DNA from: Candidatus Avidehalobacter gallistercoris
GTDB lineage: Bacteria > Bacillota > Dehalobacteriia > UBA4068 > UBA4997
Length of the DNA: 64,000 bases
Assembly (NCBI GenBank): GCA_018715045.1
Contig: DVMH01000021.1
Span: 23,515-87,514 of the forward strand
Reading direction: 5' to 3'
The position numbers and the translations under genes are program-made. Shown here piece after piece: positions 16,664-25,229 of the stretch. Positions within the stretch are counted from its first letter, which is position 1; every line of letters begins with the position of its first letter. The notes under the pieces are model-generated. The model made no database searches and was not told the DNA's origin. It saw only the letters and a list, made by a program, of their open reading frames with translations.

Positions 16664-18293
16664 CGCAGAATACTGGGCGCAGCGCATGAAACTGCTGGAG
16701 GAGGCGCTTGCCGATCAGGGCTTTGACTACGTGCAGAACCTTGAAAAGCAGTTTGACCGCGCTATTGCCCAGATCGAAAAGGAAACCGCCGCGTGGTATC
16801 AGCGGTTTGCCGATAATAACGGCATCACCTACGCCCAGGCGCGCAAGTGGCTGACGGCTGACGAACTGCAAGAGTTTCACTGGACGGTTGAGGAATATAT
16901 CCAGTACGCCCAGGACAATGAGCTGTCCGGGCAATGGATCAGGCAGCTGGAAAACGCATCCGCAAAGGTGCATATTTCCCGCCTTGACGCCCTGAAACTG
17001 GAATTGCAACAGCAGGTTGAACGGCTTGCGGGCGGGCAGCTGGACGGCATAGACGCGCTTGCAAGGCGCATCTATACCGAGGGGTATTACAAGACCGCCT
17101 TCGAAATCCAGCGCGGCGTAGGCGTGGGCTGGACGCTCCACGCGCTGAACGAGGACGCGATTGCCAAAGTGCTGTCCCGCCCGTGGACGACTGACGGGCA
17201 GACATTCCGGGATCGGGTATGGACAAATAAGACCGCGCTATTAAACAGCGTCAACCAGCACCTGACCCAGATGATCATACGCGGCGAAAGCGCACGGAAA
17301 ACCATAGACGCCCTTGCCCATGACATGAACGTGTCCAAAAGCAAGGCGGGGCGGCTGGTTATGACGGAAAGCGCATACTTTTCCTCCACTGCGCAAAAGG
17401 ACTGTTTCAACGCGCTGGGCGTGGAGCGGTATGTAGTTGTCGCTACCCTGGACAAAGACACCTGCGACATCTGCGGCGATATGGACGGCAAAGTGTTCAG
17501 AATGAGCGAATACGAGGAGGGGCTGACCGCCCCGCCGTTCCACCCGTGGTGCCGCTGCTGCACCGCCCCGTGGTACGAGGATTTGCAAAACCTCGGCGCC
17601 CGCGCGGCAAGGGACGGGAACAGCCAGACGTTTTACGTGCCGCGTGATACGACATACAAAAACTGGATGGCGCAGGCGGTACAGACTGCACCCGTTGCAC
17701 AGAGCGGCGGCGCGTTGAATAATTCACAAAATCCTGTTACAATAATGGATATAGTGGAACGTGCTACAGGGGCAAAGAAAGGAACGCCCCTCGACCTGCA
17801 AACGGCCGTACAGGGCGCAAACCCGAATTACACCACGGGCGGCGCCCCGTACCACGTGAATTGCCAGCGGTGCGTACCGACCTACGAAATGCGCAGGCGC
17901 GGCTATGACGTGATCGCAAAGCCGAAACCGGCCGCCAACAATACGGTTTTGTGGGGATCGGAGCCTTTTGCAGACAGCGCGGGCAATCCTGTTTCCTACA
18001 CGATGAACCAGACGGAGGCGGCGGTAAAACGCGAACTGAAAAACGCCCCGGACGGCGCGCGGTACGGCATATACGTTGCCTGGAAAGGGCGCAACAGGGG
18101 CGCGCACGTCTTTGTTGCTGAAAAGCAGGGCGGCGTGGTGCGTTATATCGACCCGCAGCCCGGCAACCTGGATGCGTCCGGCTACTTTGCGCTGGGGCGC
18201 CCCGGACAGTTTGGTTATCTGCGTATGGATAACCTGGACATTACCGCAGACGAAAGCATTTTGCAGGCAACAATGGAGGTGAAACAACCATGA
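16650..18293 (+). CDS. MuF/SPP1 gp7 head morphogenesis protein with C-terminal papain-fold toxin domain
   Basis: 547 residues from the ATG at 16650 (a GTG at 16641 is possible). Residues up to about 320 are the MuF/gp7 minor head domain, ending in the conserved TCDICGDMDG and FHPWCRCC cysteines. After a linker (about 320-395), the C-terminus matches the papain-fold glutamine-deamidase-type toxin (Tox-PL): C405 in HVNCQRC, H486 in GAHVFVAE and D501 in RYIDPQPG form the expected triad. MuF-toxin fusions are known from temperate phages as polymorphic toxins packed in virions. The next gene looks like the matching immunity protein. The linker is AT-rich and holds a promoter-like sequence. Confidence 0.88.
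   Translation: MATNNAEYWAQRMKLLEEALADQGFDYVQNLEKQFDRAIAQIEKETAAWYQRFADNNGITYAQARKWLTADELQEFHWTVEEYIQYAQDNELSGQWIRQLENASAKVHISRLDALKLELQQQVERLAGGQLDGIDALARRIYTEGYYKTAFEIQRGVGVGWTLHALNEDAIAKVLSRPWTTDGQTFRDRVWTNKTALLNSVNQHLTQMIIRGESARKTIDALAHDMNVSKSKAGRLVMTESAYFSSTAQKDCFNALGVERYVVVATLDKDTCDICGDMDGKVFRMSEYEEGLTAPPFHPWCRCCTAPWYEDLQNLGARAARDGNSQTFYVPRDTTYKNWMAQAVQTAPVAQSGGALNNSQNPVTIMDIVERATGAKKGTPLDLQTAVQGANPNYTTGGAPYHVNCQRCVPTYEMRRRGYDVIAKPKPAANNTVLWGSEPFADSAGNPVSYTMNQTEAAVKRELKNAPDGARYGIYVAWKGRNRGAHVFVAEKQGGVVRYIDPQPGNLDASGYFALGRPGQFGYLRMDNLDITADESILQATMEVKQP
17715..17743 (+). promoter_or_regulatory. Promoter-like sequence inside the MuF toxin gene
   Basis: TTGAAT (17715-17720) and TACAAT (17738-17743) with a 17-bp spacer lie in an unusually AT-rich stretch at the boundary between head domain and toxin domain. 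A transcript from here would lack the head domain and could translate the immunity gene, ending at the terminator at 18543. No good ribosome site was seen for a separate toxin. Confidence 0.45.
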
Positions 18294-18526
18294 TAACAGT
18301 TGCACAGGCAAAGAAACTTGCCGCAGATACGTACAGTGAATACCCAATTGTGGAAATTCTGGACATTGGCGACCGCTGGGCGTTTTCTTTTGACAGCGGC
18401 GATCCCCCGCTCCCCGGTATTCCTACGGTAACGGTGAACAAAGAAACCGGCGAGGTGGGCTGGCTTACCATCCCGCCGCTGGAAAACCTGGAACTGCTGA
18501 ACGCAGGCAAGGTTGTAACAGAATAA
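18290..18526 (+). CDS. Probable immunity protein for the MuF toxin (Imm35/YrhB-like)
   Basis: 78 residues. The N-terminal ITVAQAKKLAADTYSEY, a central GDRWAFSFDSGDPP and a C-terminal VTVNKETGEVGWL reproduce the pattern of small immunity proteins (Imm35/YrhB type) found beside papain-fold toxins. It starts in an ATGA overlap with the toxin gene and ends just before a strong terminator, so toxin and antidote form a closed unit within the head operon. Assignment rests on this pattern and on position. Confidence 0.72.
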   Translation: MITVAQAKKLAADTYSEYPIVEILDIGDRWAFSFDSGDPPLPGIPTVTVNKETGEVGWLTIPPLENLELLNAGKVVTE

Positions 18527-18542
18527 CAGCATTGTTGATCAG

Positions 18543-18573
18543 GCACCACGCCCCATGCGGCGCGGTGCTTTTT
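18543..18573 (+). terminator. Intrinsic terminator after the toxin-immunity pair
   Basis: GCACCACGCC (18543-18552) pairs with GGCGCGGTGC (18559-18568) with one mismatch, six-base loop, then TTTTT. It sits within the head operon, so phage late transcription must read through it to reach scaffold and capsid. Confidence 0.75.
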
Positions 18574-18673
18574 CATACCCAAAATACCGCAGGCACAGCG
18601 GAATACAAGCAGGTGCGCCGCAGTGCTGGGACTGGCCAGCGAAAAAAGGACAGCGGCAGAAAAGGAGGACATT

Positions 18674-19327
18674 ATGGCACTGGAATGGCTGAAAACAATC
18701 TTGGGCGATGGGTACACGGAGGACATCGAAAGCAAGATCGCGCAGGAAATCGGCAAAGGTTTTGTTTCCAAAGCCGATTTTAACGCGGTCAAAACCCAGC
18801 AGAAAAAGCTGGAGGACGACCTGAAAACCCGTGATACCCAGCTGGAAGAACTGAAAAAGGCCACCGGCACGGCGGAGGAGCTGACCGCGCAGATCGCCGC
18901 CTTGCAGGAACAGAACAGAAAAGATAAACAGGCTCACGAGGCAGAGGTTGCCCGTATCCGGCTGGACGCGGCTGTGGATAAGGCGCTCACCGAAAGCGGG
19001 GCGCGAAACAACATTGCCGTAAAGGCGCTGCTTGCGGCGTTTCTGAAAGACGCCAAAGTGGGCGAGGACGGCTCCGTAAAGGGGCTGGCGGCAGAAATTG
19101 AAACCCTTGCCAAAGGTGAAAGTACATCTTTCCTGTTCGATAACACCAAAGGCGCGGTAATTAAGGGCATGAAACCCGGCGAGGCCGGCGATGGCGCCGG
19201 GTATGGGGGCGAGGTCAACCCCTTTGCCGCAAAGACTTTTGACCTTGAGGCGCAGGGCAAGCTGTTCCGCGAAAACCCGGACGCGGCCCGTGCGCTTGCA
19301 AGACAGGCCGGCGTAAAATTCGTATAA
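18674..19327 (+). CDS. Phage scaffolding protein (GP20-like)
   Basis: 217 residues from the ATG at 18674 after AAAGGAGG. Residues about 20-110 form a long Gln/Lys/Glu-rich coiled coil (VKTQQKKLEDDLKTRDTQLEELKK). The C-terminus (GGEVNPFAAKTFDLEAQGKLFRENPDAARALARQAG) is the typical capsid-binding end of GP20-type scaffolds. It directs assembly of the major capsid protein encoded 22 bases downstream and is removed on maturation. Confidence 0.88.
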   Translation: MALEWLKTILGDGYTEDIESKIAQEIGKGFVSKADFNAVKTQQKKLEDDLKTRDTQLEELKKATGTAEELTAQIAALQEQNRKDKQAHEAEVARIRLDAAVDKALTESGARNNIAVKALLAAFLKDAKVGEDGSVKGLAAEIETLAKGESTSFLFDNTKGAVIKGMKPGEAGDGAGYGGEVNPFAAKTFDLEAQGKLFRENPDAARALARQAGVKFV

Positions 19328-19349
19328 CTTGAAAGTGAGGTAATTTACT

Positions 19350-20327
19350 ATGGCAAAAACCAGTATTGCTGACGTGATCGTGCCGGAGATTTTCGCGGCT
19401 TACGTCATTAAGCAGACCAAAGAACTGTCTGCGCTGATCCAGAGCGGCATCGCGGTGCAGAACGACAAGCTGGACGACCTTGTAACCCAGGGCGGCAAGC
19501 TGATCAATATGCCGTTCTGGGCGCCGATTACCGGGGACGATGAGGTGCTGTCCGACAGCGCCGCGCTGACCCCGGCAAAGATCACCGCATCGCAGGACGT
19601 TGCCGCCCTGCTTATTCGCGGCAAGGCGTGGAGCGCAAACGAGCTTGCCGGCGCCCTTGCTGGCAGCTCCCCTATGGCGGCTATCGGCGCACAGGTTGCC
19701 GGTTGGTGGGCGCGCAAGGAGCAGGCGGTGTTGATCTCTATCCTTAACGGTATTTTCGGCTCCGCGCTGGCAACCACCCATGTGAACGACATCAGCGCGG
19801 GCACCGGGGACGCGGCCGTTATCAGCGGCAACGCGATCCTTGACACAAAGCAGCTGCTTGGCGACGCGGCGGATCAGTTTACCGCTATCGCTATGCACAG
19901 CGCGGTGTACACCACCCTCCAGAAACAGAACCTGATCGCTTTTATTCCTAACGCGAGGGGCGAGGTGGACTTCCCCACTTATCTTGGCTACCGCGTTATT
20001 GTGGATGATGGATGCCCGGTCAGCGATGGCGTGTACAGCACCTATCTTTTCGGCGCGGGCAGCTTTGGACGCGGCGACGGCGTACCGGTTGATCTTACCC
20101 CTGTGGAAACCGACCGCGACAGCCTTGCCTCGGACGACATCCTGATCAACCGCCGCGCCTTTGTGCTGCACCCGTTCGGCGTGAAGTTTACCAATACCAC
20201 CGTGACCGGCGCAACGCCTACCAACGCGGAGCTTGCGACTGCCGCCAACTGGGCAAAGGTGTATGAGGACAAGGCCATCGGTCTTGCGCTGCTCAAGCAC
20301 AGAATTGCGCCTAACGCCGGGGCTTAA
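19350..20327 (+). CDS. Major capsid protein
   Basis: 325 residues. The N-terminal KTSIADVIVPEIFAAYV, the central GGKLINMPFW and the C-terminal NRRAFVLHPFGVKF are typical of the HK97-fold coat proteins of Firmicutes myoviruses of this family. Position right after scaffold and before connectors confirms it. Start ATG after GTGAGG. It forms the icosahedral shell. Confidence 0.9.
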   Translation: MAKTSIADVIVPEIFAAYVIKQTKELSALIQSGIAVQNDKLDDLVTQGGKLINMPFWAPITGDDEVLSDSAALTPAKITASQDVAALLIRGKAWSANELAGALAGSSPMAAIGAQVAGWWARKEQAVLISILNGIFGSALATTHVNDISAGTGDAAVISGNAILDTKQLLGDAADQFTAIAMHSAVYTTLQKQNLIAFIPNARGEVDFPTYLGYRVIVDDGCPVSDGVYSTYLFGAGSFGRGDGVPVDLTPVETDRDSLASDDILINRRAFVLHPFGVKFTNTTVTGATPTNAELATAANWAKVYEDKAIGLALLKHRIAPNAGA

Positions 20328-20342
20328 CGGGAGGTAAGGATT

Positions 20343-20687
20343 ATGGGACTTTCCGCTTTTAACCGCGTCCGCGAACAGCGGGCGCGGGAGGCGGCTATCG
20401 CTGACAAGGAGGCGCAGAAAAAACAAGCGGCAAAGGAAAAAGCCGACAGAGCCGCCGCAGGCGCCGCCAGCAAGTTGATTGCCGCCATCGATACCGAAAA
20501 CCCGGACGCTGTAAGCGTGGTGGGCGCGCGCGTATCGTATAACGCGCTGACCGCCGACCAAACCGCGCTTGTGGACAACACCGACAAACTGGCGCAGGCT
20601 GAAAAAGACCTGCTCAAGCGGCTTGTCAGCAGCGCCGGGGAAACTGAAAAGCCCCCTGCCAAAAAGAAACAGGCGCAGGGGCAGTAA
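20343..20687 (+). CDS. Hypothetical head-region protein with helical repeat-like segment
   Basis: 114 residues, with a Lys/Ala/Glu-rich helix (residues 8-45) and then a segment (IDTENPDAVSVVGARVSYNAL onward to AEKDLLKRL). The segment resembles one unit of the three-helix repeats common in Firmicutes surface proteins, followed by a Pro/Lys/Gln tail. It follows the capsid gene by 15 bases, where head-decoration or head-fibre genes are often found. A decoration role is a guess from position. Confidence 0.65.
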   Translation: MGLSAFNRVREQRAREAAIADKEAQKKQAAKEKADRAAAGAASKLIAAIDTENPDAVSVVGARVSYNALTADQTALVDNTDKLAQAEKDLLKRLVSSAGETEKPPAKKKQAQGQ

Positions 20688-20717
20688 AGCGGCATGGGCG
20701 TGAAAGGAGGGCGCAAT

Positions 20718-21113
20718 ATGGCTGTTTATGACGATGTTGTGATCCGCCTGGCCATGCTGGGGTACGAGGTCACAGACGCAGACCAGCCCGCCGTGCAGTA
20801 TCAGATCAACCGCGCGGAGCGGTATATCAAGAACAACACCAACCTGCCGGAAGTGCCGGAGGGACTTTTCGGTGTGTGGGTGGATATGGCGGCGGGGCTG
20901 TTCCTTTACGACTGCAAGGCTGCGGGAAAGCTGGGCGAGGGCTTTGACTTTTCCGCGCCTGCAAAGTCTATCAGCGAGGGCGACACGTCCGTAACTTTTG
21001 CCGGCGCCAGCGATGGGGCGGTCACGCCGGAGGCACGTTTTGACGCGCTGCTGGCGCGCATGATCAACCCGCCGCAGGACGAACTGGCGGCATACAGGAG
21101 GATGAAATGGTGA
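20718..21113 (+). CDS. Head-tail connector (adaptor) protein
   Basis: 131 residues from the ATG at 20718 (GAAAGGAGG upstream). MAVYDDVVIRLAMLGYEV followed by a helical QINRAERYIKNN and GLFGVWVDMAAGLFLYDC is the pattern of phage gp6/gp15-like connector proteins that extend the portal. The order capsid, connector, head closure, gp10-like, terminator matches PBSX-type phages. It overlaps the next gene by seven bases. Confidence 0.78.
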   Translation: MAVYDDVVIRLAMLGYEVTDADQPAVQYQINRAERYIKNNTNLPEVPEGLFGVWVDMAAGLFLYDCKAAGKLGEGFDFSAPAKSISEGDTSVTFAGASDGAVTPEARFDALLARMINPPQDELAAYRRMKW

Positions 21114-21475
21114 ACGCATATCGTAAGGCACTGCAAAGCCTCTGGACGGGCGTTTGTACGGTGTACGTCCGTGTACCCTCCCCCACCCCCGATCCTGCCA
21201 CAGGGCGCACCGTGTGGGCTGTGGAGGCGGTTGCGGAGGCTGTGCCGTGCCGCCTGTCATTTGAAACCCTGTCGGAAACACAGGACGAAAGCAGCGCGGC
21301 AAAGGTCACGCAGTCCGTCAAGCTGTTTCTTGATCCCGCCGTGCCGCTGCCGGCCGGCAGCAAGCTGACCGTCACGCAGAACGGCGTGACGGGCGAATAC
21401 GTCCAGAGCGGCGAGGCGGCGGTGTATTCCAACCACAAAGAGGTGCCGCTGGAACTGTTTGAAAGGTGGGCTTGA
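21107..21475 (+). CDS. Putative head-tail joining/closure protein
   Basis: 122 residues, mostly beta strand (CTVYVRVPSPTPDPATGRTVWAV, then VKLFLDPAVPLPAGSKLTV), as in small-barrel head-closure proteins (SPP1 gp16 type). The start ATG at 21107 overlaps the connector stop and lies six bases after an AGGAGG. Identification rests on length, beta content and position. Confidence 0.65.
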   Translation: MVNAYRKALQSLWTGVCTVYVRVPSPTPDPATGRTVWAVEAVAEAVPCRLSFETLSETQDESSAAKVTQSVKLFLDPAVPLPAGSKLTVTQNGVTGEYVQSGEAAVYSNHKEVPLELFERWA

Positions 21476-21476
21476 T

Positions 21477-22133
21477 ATGGCTACATGGGGCAGCGCCGAC
21501 TACCGGCAACTGGAACGGCTGCGGGAAAACCTCGCAAAGCTGCAAGGCGCGGACATGGACAAGTTTTGTACGGACGTGTCCCGCGAACTTGCGGGGCGGC
21601 TGCTTGCCCTTGTCATACCGCGCACACCCGTGGGGCGCAAGCCAACCCTTGAACAGCTGGGCGGCAAAGAGGCAAAAGCAACCGTTAAAACGAAACTGCG
21701 GGACGCGCAGGGCAGATTGAGGACGCGATCCTTTTTGTCGCGTGAGGGCGCGATCCTGCAACAATACTGGTCTGGCTACATGGGCGGCACTTTGCGGCGC
21801 GGCTGGACGGCAAAGAACGAGGAGGCTGCGGCAAAGCCCGGAGGGGGCATGACCGCCAAAGCCTACGCCCAGACGCTGCCTGTCATAAAGGCGGGCGGCG
21901 TGTACCAGATCACCGTAATAAACCCGGTCAAATACGCCAGCTACGTAGAGTTTGGACACCGGCAGAAACCTGGGCGGTATGTGCCGCAGATCGGAAAACG
22001 GCTCAAACGCGGCTGGGTGCCGGGGAAATATATGCTTACCCTGTCGGAAAAGGACTTGCAGACCATCGCGCCGGGACTGCTTGAGAAACGGCTGGACGCA
22101 TTTTTACGGGAGGTGTTCAATGGCACAAATTGA
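21477..22133 (+). CDS. HK97 gp10-like tail-completion protein
   Basis: 218 residues from the ATG at 21477. LAGRLLALVIPRTPVGRKP, then a C-terminal NPVKYASYVEFGHRQKPGRY, are the hallmarks of HK97 gp10-like proteins (the YASYVEFGH motif). An insertion of about 60 residues makes it longer than the usual 130-150. It probably helps join the completed tail to the head. It overlaps the tail-terminator gene by 14 bases. Confidence 0.82.
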   Translation: MATWGSADYRQLERLRENLAKLQGADMDKFCTDVSRELAGRLLALVIPRTPVGRKPTLEQLGGKEAKATVKTKLRDAQGRLRTRSFLSREGAILQQYWSGYMGGTLRRGWTAKNEEAAAKPGGGMTAKAYAQTLPVIKAGGVYQITVINPVKYASYVEFGHRQKPGRYVPQIGKRLKRGWVPGKYMLTLSEKDLQTIAPGLLEKRLDAFLREVFNGTN

Positions 22134-22545
22134 CACACAGGCGATCATCGACGCCTTAACCTTAAAGCTGCGGACGGAATACCCGGACGCAGTGATCGAC
22201 AACGAGGAGGCACCGCAGGGCATACGCCCCGGCGCAATCCTTGTAAACCTGACGAACGCGGGGCAGTCACAGCTGAACCCCCACCGTTTCCACCGAACGC
22301 CGCAGTTTGACGTGCTGTATTTTTCGGATAACAGCAACGCCGAGTGCGCCGCCGTGGCAGATAACCTTTGCACGGTGCTGGACACCATCACCACACCGGG
22401 CGGGGATATTCTGCACGGCAGCGGCATGACGTGGAGCATTGAGGACTTTGTGCTGCACTTCCTTGTCAGTTACAACCACAACGTGATCCGCCCGAACGAG
22501 CAGATCACAATGGAAACTTTGGATTTTCAGGAGGAGGGACGTTAA
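22120..22545 (+). CDS. Tail terminator-like protein
   Basis: 141 residues from the ATG at 22120 (GGGAGG upstream). IDALTLKLRTEYPDAVIDNE, then FDVLYFSDNSNAECAAVADNLCTVLDTI, fit the minor-tail/terminator family (DUF6838-like) that caps the tail tube before head joining. It lies directly before the small protein and sheath, as in related phages. Confidence 0.72.
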   Translation: MAQIDTQAIIDALTLKLRTEYPDAVIDNEEAPQGIRPGAILVNLTNAGQSQLNPHRFHRTPQFDVLYFSDNSNAECAAVADNLCTVLDTITTPGGDILHGSGMTWSIEDFVLHFLVSYNHNVIRPNEQITMETLDFQEEGR

Positions 22546-22548
22546 GCA

Positions 22549-22749
22549 ATGGCAACCAAAACCCCGGATGAGGTCAAACAGGCCGCTGCCGCTGCGGCAG
22601 AGCCGGAATACAGCAAACAGCAGCTTTTGACCTCCCACCGTTACGCCCACAGGCGGGACTTGATCGGCGCCCTGCTGGTGGACGGAAAGACCTACACCAT
22701 TAAAGGCGTAGACAAGCTGATCAAAGACTACGATGAAAAGGAGATGTAA
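22549..22749 (+). CDS. Small phage tail-region protein
   Basis: 66 residues: an Ala-rich start, then YSKQQLLTSHRYAHRRDLIGALL and YTIKGVDKLIKDY. Small proteins with this pattern sit just before sheath genes in many Firmicutes myoviruses. Function unknown. Starts three bases after the previous stop and ends two bases before the sheath start. Confidence 0.72.
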   Translation: MATKTPDEVKQAAAAAAEPEYSKQQLLTSHRYAHRRDLIGALLVDGKTYTIKGVDKLIKDYDEKEM

Positions 22750-22751
22750 AT

Positions 22752-24098
22752 ATGGCATACGGCGGCGGCACCTGGCTGACCCAGAACAAGGTTTTGCCCG
22801 GTGCGTATATCAATTTTACCAGCGTATCTAAAGCATCCGCTACCCTGTCGGATCGCGGCGTTGCCGCTATTCCCCTGCCGCTGGCATGGGGCCCGGAGGG
22901 TACGGTGTTTGAAGTTACAAACGGCGACCTGCAAAAGAACAGCATGGATATTTTCGGCTATTCCTATATGGACGATGCCATGCTCCCGCTGCGCGAGCTT
23001 TTCCTGTACGCCAAAACCGCGTACCTGTACCGCCTGGCTGGCACCACCACAAAAGCCGTTGCCCAGCTGGGCAGTGCGACTTTTGCCACGGCAAAGTACG
23101 GCGGCAGCAGGGGCAACGCCATGAGGCTGGTTATCAGCGCAAACGTGGACACCCCCAGCGCGTTTGACGTGAAAATCTACATGGGGGACGCGCTGGTGGA
23201 CGAGCAGATCGGCGTTGCTACTGCGGCCGATCTGGTCAATTCCAACTTTGCCACGTTCAACCCGGATGCGACCCTTGAAGTCACGGCCGGCGTAAACTTC
23301 ACGGGCGGCGGCGACGGCACGATCAGCGGCACGGCGTGGCAGGCTGCGCTGGATGCGTTCGAGGCGTACAGCTTTAACACGCTGGGCTGCCCTACGGACG
23401 ACGAAACCACCAAAGGGCTGTTTGTCCAGTATACAAAGCGTATGCGCGATGAGGTGGGCGCGAAATTCCAGCTTGTGGGGCATAAAATCCCCAACGCCGA
23501 CTATGAGGGTGTTATTTCCGTAGAAAATGATGTCAGCGGCTACCCGGACAGCGTTCTGGGCATGGGCGCCTTTGGGCTGGTCTACTGGATGACCGGCGCG
23601 GAGGCGGGCTGCGAGGTCAACCGTTCCTGCACCAATAAGCAGTATGACGGCGAGCTGACCGTAAACACGGATTACACCCAGAAACAGCTGGAGGACGCAA
23701 TCAAGGGCGGTAAGCTGATTTTGCACAACGCCAACGGCGCGGTACGCATTCTGGACGACATCAACACGCTGCTGACCCTGACCGACACAAAGGGCGAGGT
23801 GTTCCAGGCAAACCAGACCATCCGCGTCTGCGACCAGATCGCAAACGACACGGCGGTGTTGTTCAACACCCGCTACCTGGGTGTTGTGCCGAACGACGCC
23901 AGCGGGCGCATGAGCCTGTGGGCTGACATCTGCAAGCTCATTCAGGAACTGGAACGCCTCCGCGCTGTGGAGGACTTCGACACGTCCACCCTGACCGTGG
24001 AACAGGGCGACACCAAAAAGGCGGTTGTCGCTACCCTGCAAAACCTGAACATCGTAAACGCTATGGCGCAGCTGTATATGAGCGTCATTATCATGTAA
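22752..24098 (+). CDS. Contractile tail sheath protein
   Basis: 448 residues. GGGTWLTQNKVLPGAYINF is the N-terminus typical of XkdK-like sheath proteins, and the C-terminal ADICKLIQELERLRAVEDFD region through DTKKAVVATLQNLNIVNAMAQLYMSVII is the conserved interlocking end. It forms the contractile outer tail and classifies the phage as a myovirus. AAGGAGATG lies upstream of the ATG. The tail tube follows after 15 bases. Confidence 0.92.
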   Translation: MAYGGGTWLTQNKVLPGAYINFTSVSKASATLSDRGVAAIPLPLAWGPEGTVFEVTNGDLQKNSMDIFGYSYMDDAMLPLRELFLYAKTAYLYRLAGTTTKAVAQLGSATFATAKYGGSRGNAMRLVISANVDTPSAFDVKIYMGDALVDEQIGVATAADLVNSNFATFNPDATLEVTAGVNFTGGGDGTISGTAWQAALDAFEAYSFNTLGCPTDDETTKGLFVQYTKRMRDEVGAKFQLVGHKIPNADYEGVISVENDVSGYPDSVLGMGAFGLVYWMTGAEAGCEVNRSCTNKQYDGELTVNTDYTQKQLEDAIKGGKLILHNANGAVRILDDINTLLTLTDTKGEVFQANQTIRVCDQIANDTAVLFNTRYLGVVPNDASGRMSLWADICKLIQELERLRAVEDFDTSTLTVEQGDTKKAVVATLQNLNIVNAMAQLYMSVIIM

Positions 24099-24113
24099 GG
24101 GAGGGATCGACCT

Positions 24114-24590
24114 ATGGCAAACGCTGTAATGAACGCGCTGGACGCATTGCAGGGATCGATGGCAGAGTGCTTTCTGACCACCGAGGACGGCCGGCGTTAT
24201 AACTTCATGCAGATTTACAAAATGGAGGTGAAAATGGACATCACCTCCAAAGAGTTGCCTATTCTGGGCAAGACCGGCAAGGGCAACCGCTCCACCGGCT
24301 GGAAAGGCACCTTTTCCGGCACGGCGCATTACAACCAGTCCGTGCTGCGCCAGATGATGCTCCAGTATAAGAACACCGGCAAGCTGCCCGCATTCGATAT
24401 GCAGATCGCGAACGACGACCCCGCCAGCGCGGCGGGCAGGCAGACGGCGATCTTTTACCAGTGCCTGATCAAAGGCGGCATTCTGGCAAAGTTTGACGCA
24501 AGCGAGGACACGCTGGAGGAGGACATCGAGGGCACCTTTGAGGACTTCGACCTGCCGGAAGTGTTCGCGCTGCTGCCCGGTATGAACTAA
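24114..24590 (+). CDS. Tail tube protein (XkdM-like)
   Basis: 158 residues; NALQGSMAECFLTT-like N-terminal pattern, KMEVKMDITSKELPILGKTGKGNR in the middle and a beta-rich C-terminus ending EVFALLPGMN. This is the XkdM family that polymerises as the inner tube inside the sheath. Start at 24114 after GGGAGG. Confidence 0.9.
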   Translation: MANAVMNALDALQGSMAECFLTTEDGRRYNFMQIYKMEVKMDITSKELPILGKTGKGNRSTGWKGTFSGTAHYNQSVLRQMMLQYKNTGKLPAFDMQIANDDPASAAGRQTAIFYQCLIKGGILAKFDASEDTLEEDIEGTFEDFDLPEVFALLPGMN

Positions 24591-24624
24591 CACCAACCAA
24601 CACCCATAAAGGAGGACAAGAACA

Positions 24625-25059
24625 ATGGCAAGATCGCTTAGTGCATTTATGGCTGACGCTGTGGAAAAGGTGGAAAACGTCCTTTATCCTGCGTCCACCC
24701 GTATTAAAGACCCCGAAACCGGGGAGCCGATGATGTGGGAAATCTGCGCAATTTCCGCAAGCGAAAACGCGCAGATCAGAAAGTCCTGCATGAAAACCAT
24801 CCTCGCCCCCGGCGGGCGCAAGGGGCAGTTTACGCAGGAGTTTGACGGCAATGCCTACCAGGCAAAGATCGCGGTGCGCTGCACCGTGTTCCCCGACCTG
24901 AACGACGCCGCTTTGCAGGACAGCTACAAGGCGATGGGCGCTGAAAAGCTGATCACCACCATGCTGACCCCCGGCGAGTTTGAGGACTACAGCGCAAAGG
25001 TGCTGGAGGTCAACGGTTTTCAGAATGTGCAGGATCTGGTTGACGAGGCAAAAAACTGA
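24625..25059 (+). CDS. Tail assembly chaperone (XkdN-like, zero-frame product)
   Basis: 144 residues. LSAFMADAVEKVENVLYPASTRIKDPETGEPM and the TPGEFEDYSAKVLEVNGFQNVQDLVDEAKN end are typical of XkdN-type chaperones that hold the tape measure during tail assembly. The gene ends in GCA AAA AAC TGA, which contains an A-AAA-AAC slippery site at 25050-25056 right at the stop. Slipping back one base gives a longer product (see next entry). Start ATG at 24625 with AAAGGAGG. Confidence 0.88.
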   Translation: MARSLSAFMADAVEKVENVLYPASTRIKDPETGEPMMWEICAISASENAQIRKSCMKTILAPGGRKGQFTQEFDGNAYQAKIAVRCTVFPDLNDAALQDSYKAMGAEKLITTMLTPGEFEDYSAKVLEVNGFQNVQDLVDEAKN

Positions 25060-25229
25060 TAGAGGGCGGCGACCCGGAGGCATATTACGCCTACTACTGC
25101 CTGCACAAATTCCACTGGGCGCCGTCCGTTTTCCTTGCCTTTTCCCCAGAGGAGCAGGCATTTATCATTGCCGCTGTTGACCTGCGCATTGAGGCAGAAA
25201 AGAAAGCCGCGAAAAAGGCAAAAGGCTGA
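24625..25229 (+). CDS. Tail assembly chaperone, -1 frameshift fusion (gpG-T type)
   Basis: Shift of -1 on A-AAA-AAC (25050-25056) enters a frame that continues for 57 codons (begins LIEGGDPEAYYAYYCLHKF, ends with a Lys/Ala-rich tail) to TGA at 25227-25229. The fusion would be about 201 residues. Tail chaperones in lambda-like and PBSX-like phages use exactly this device to make a small amount of a T-domain protein that contacts the tape measure. The extension is helical and coding-like but has no start codon or ribosome site of its own. Feature spans both frames. Confidence 0.82.

Noticed and set aside
19215..21302. Long open frames on the - strand of the prophage (also 22728-24596 and others)
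   Set aside because: They are mirror images of GC-rich coding frames of recognised phage genes and have no family pattern or ribosome sites.
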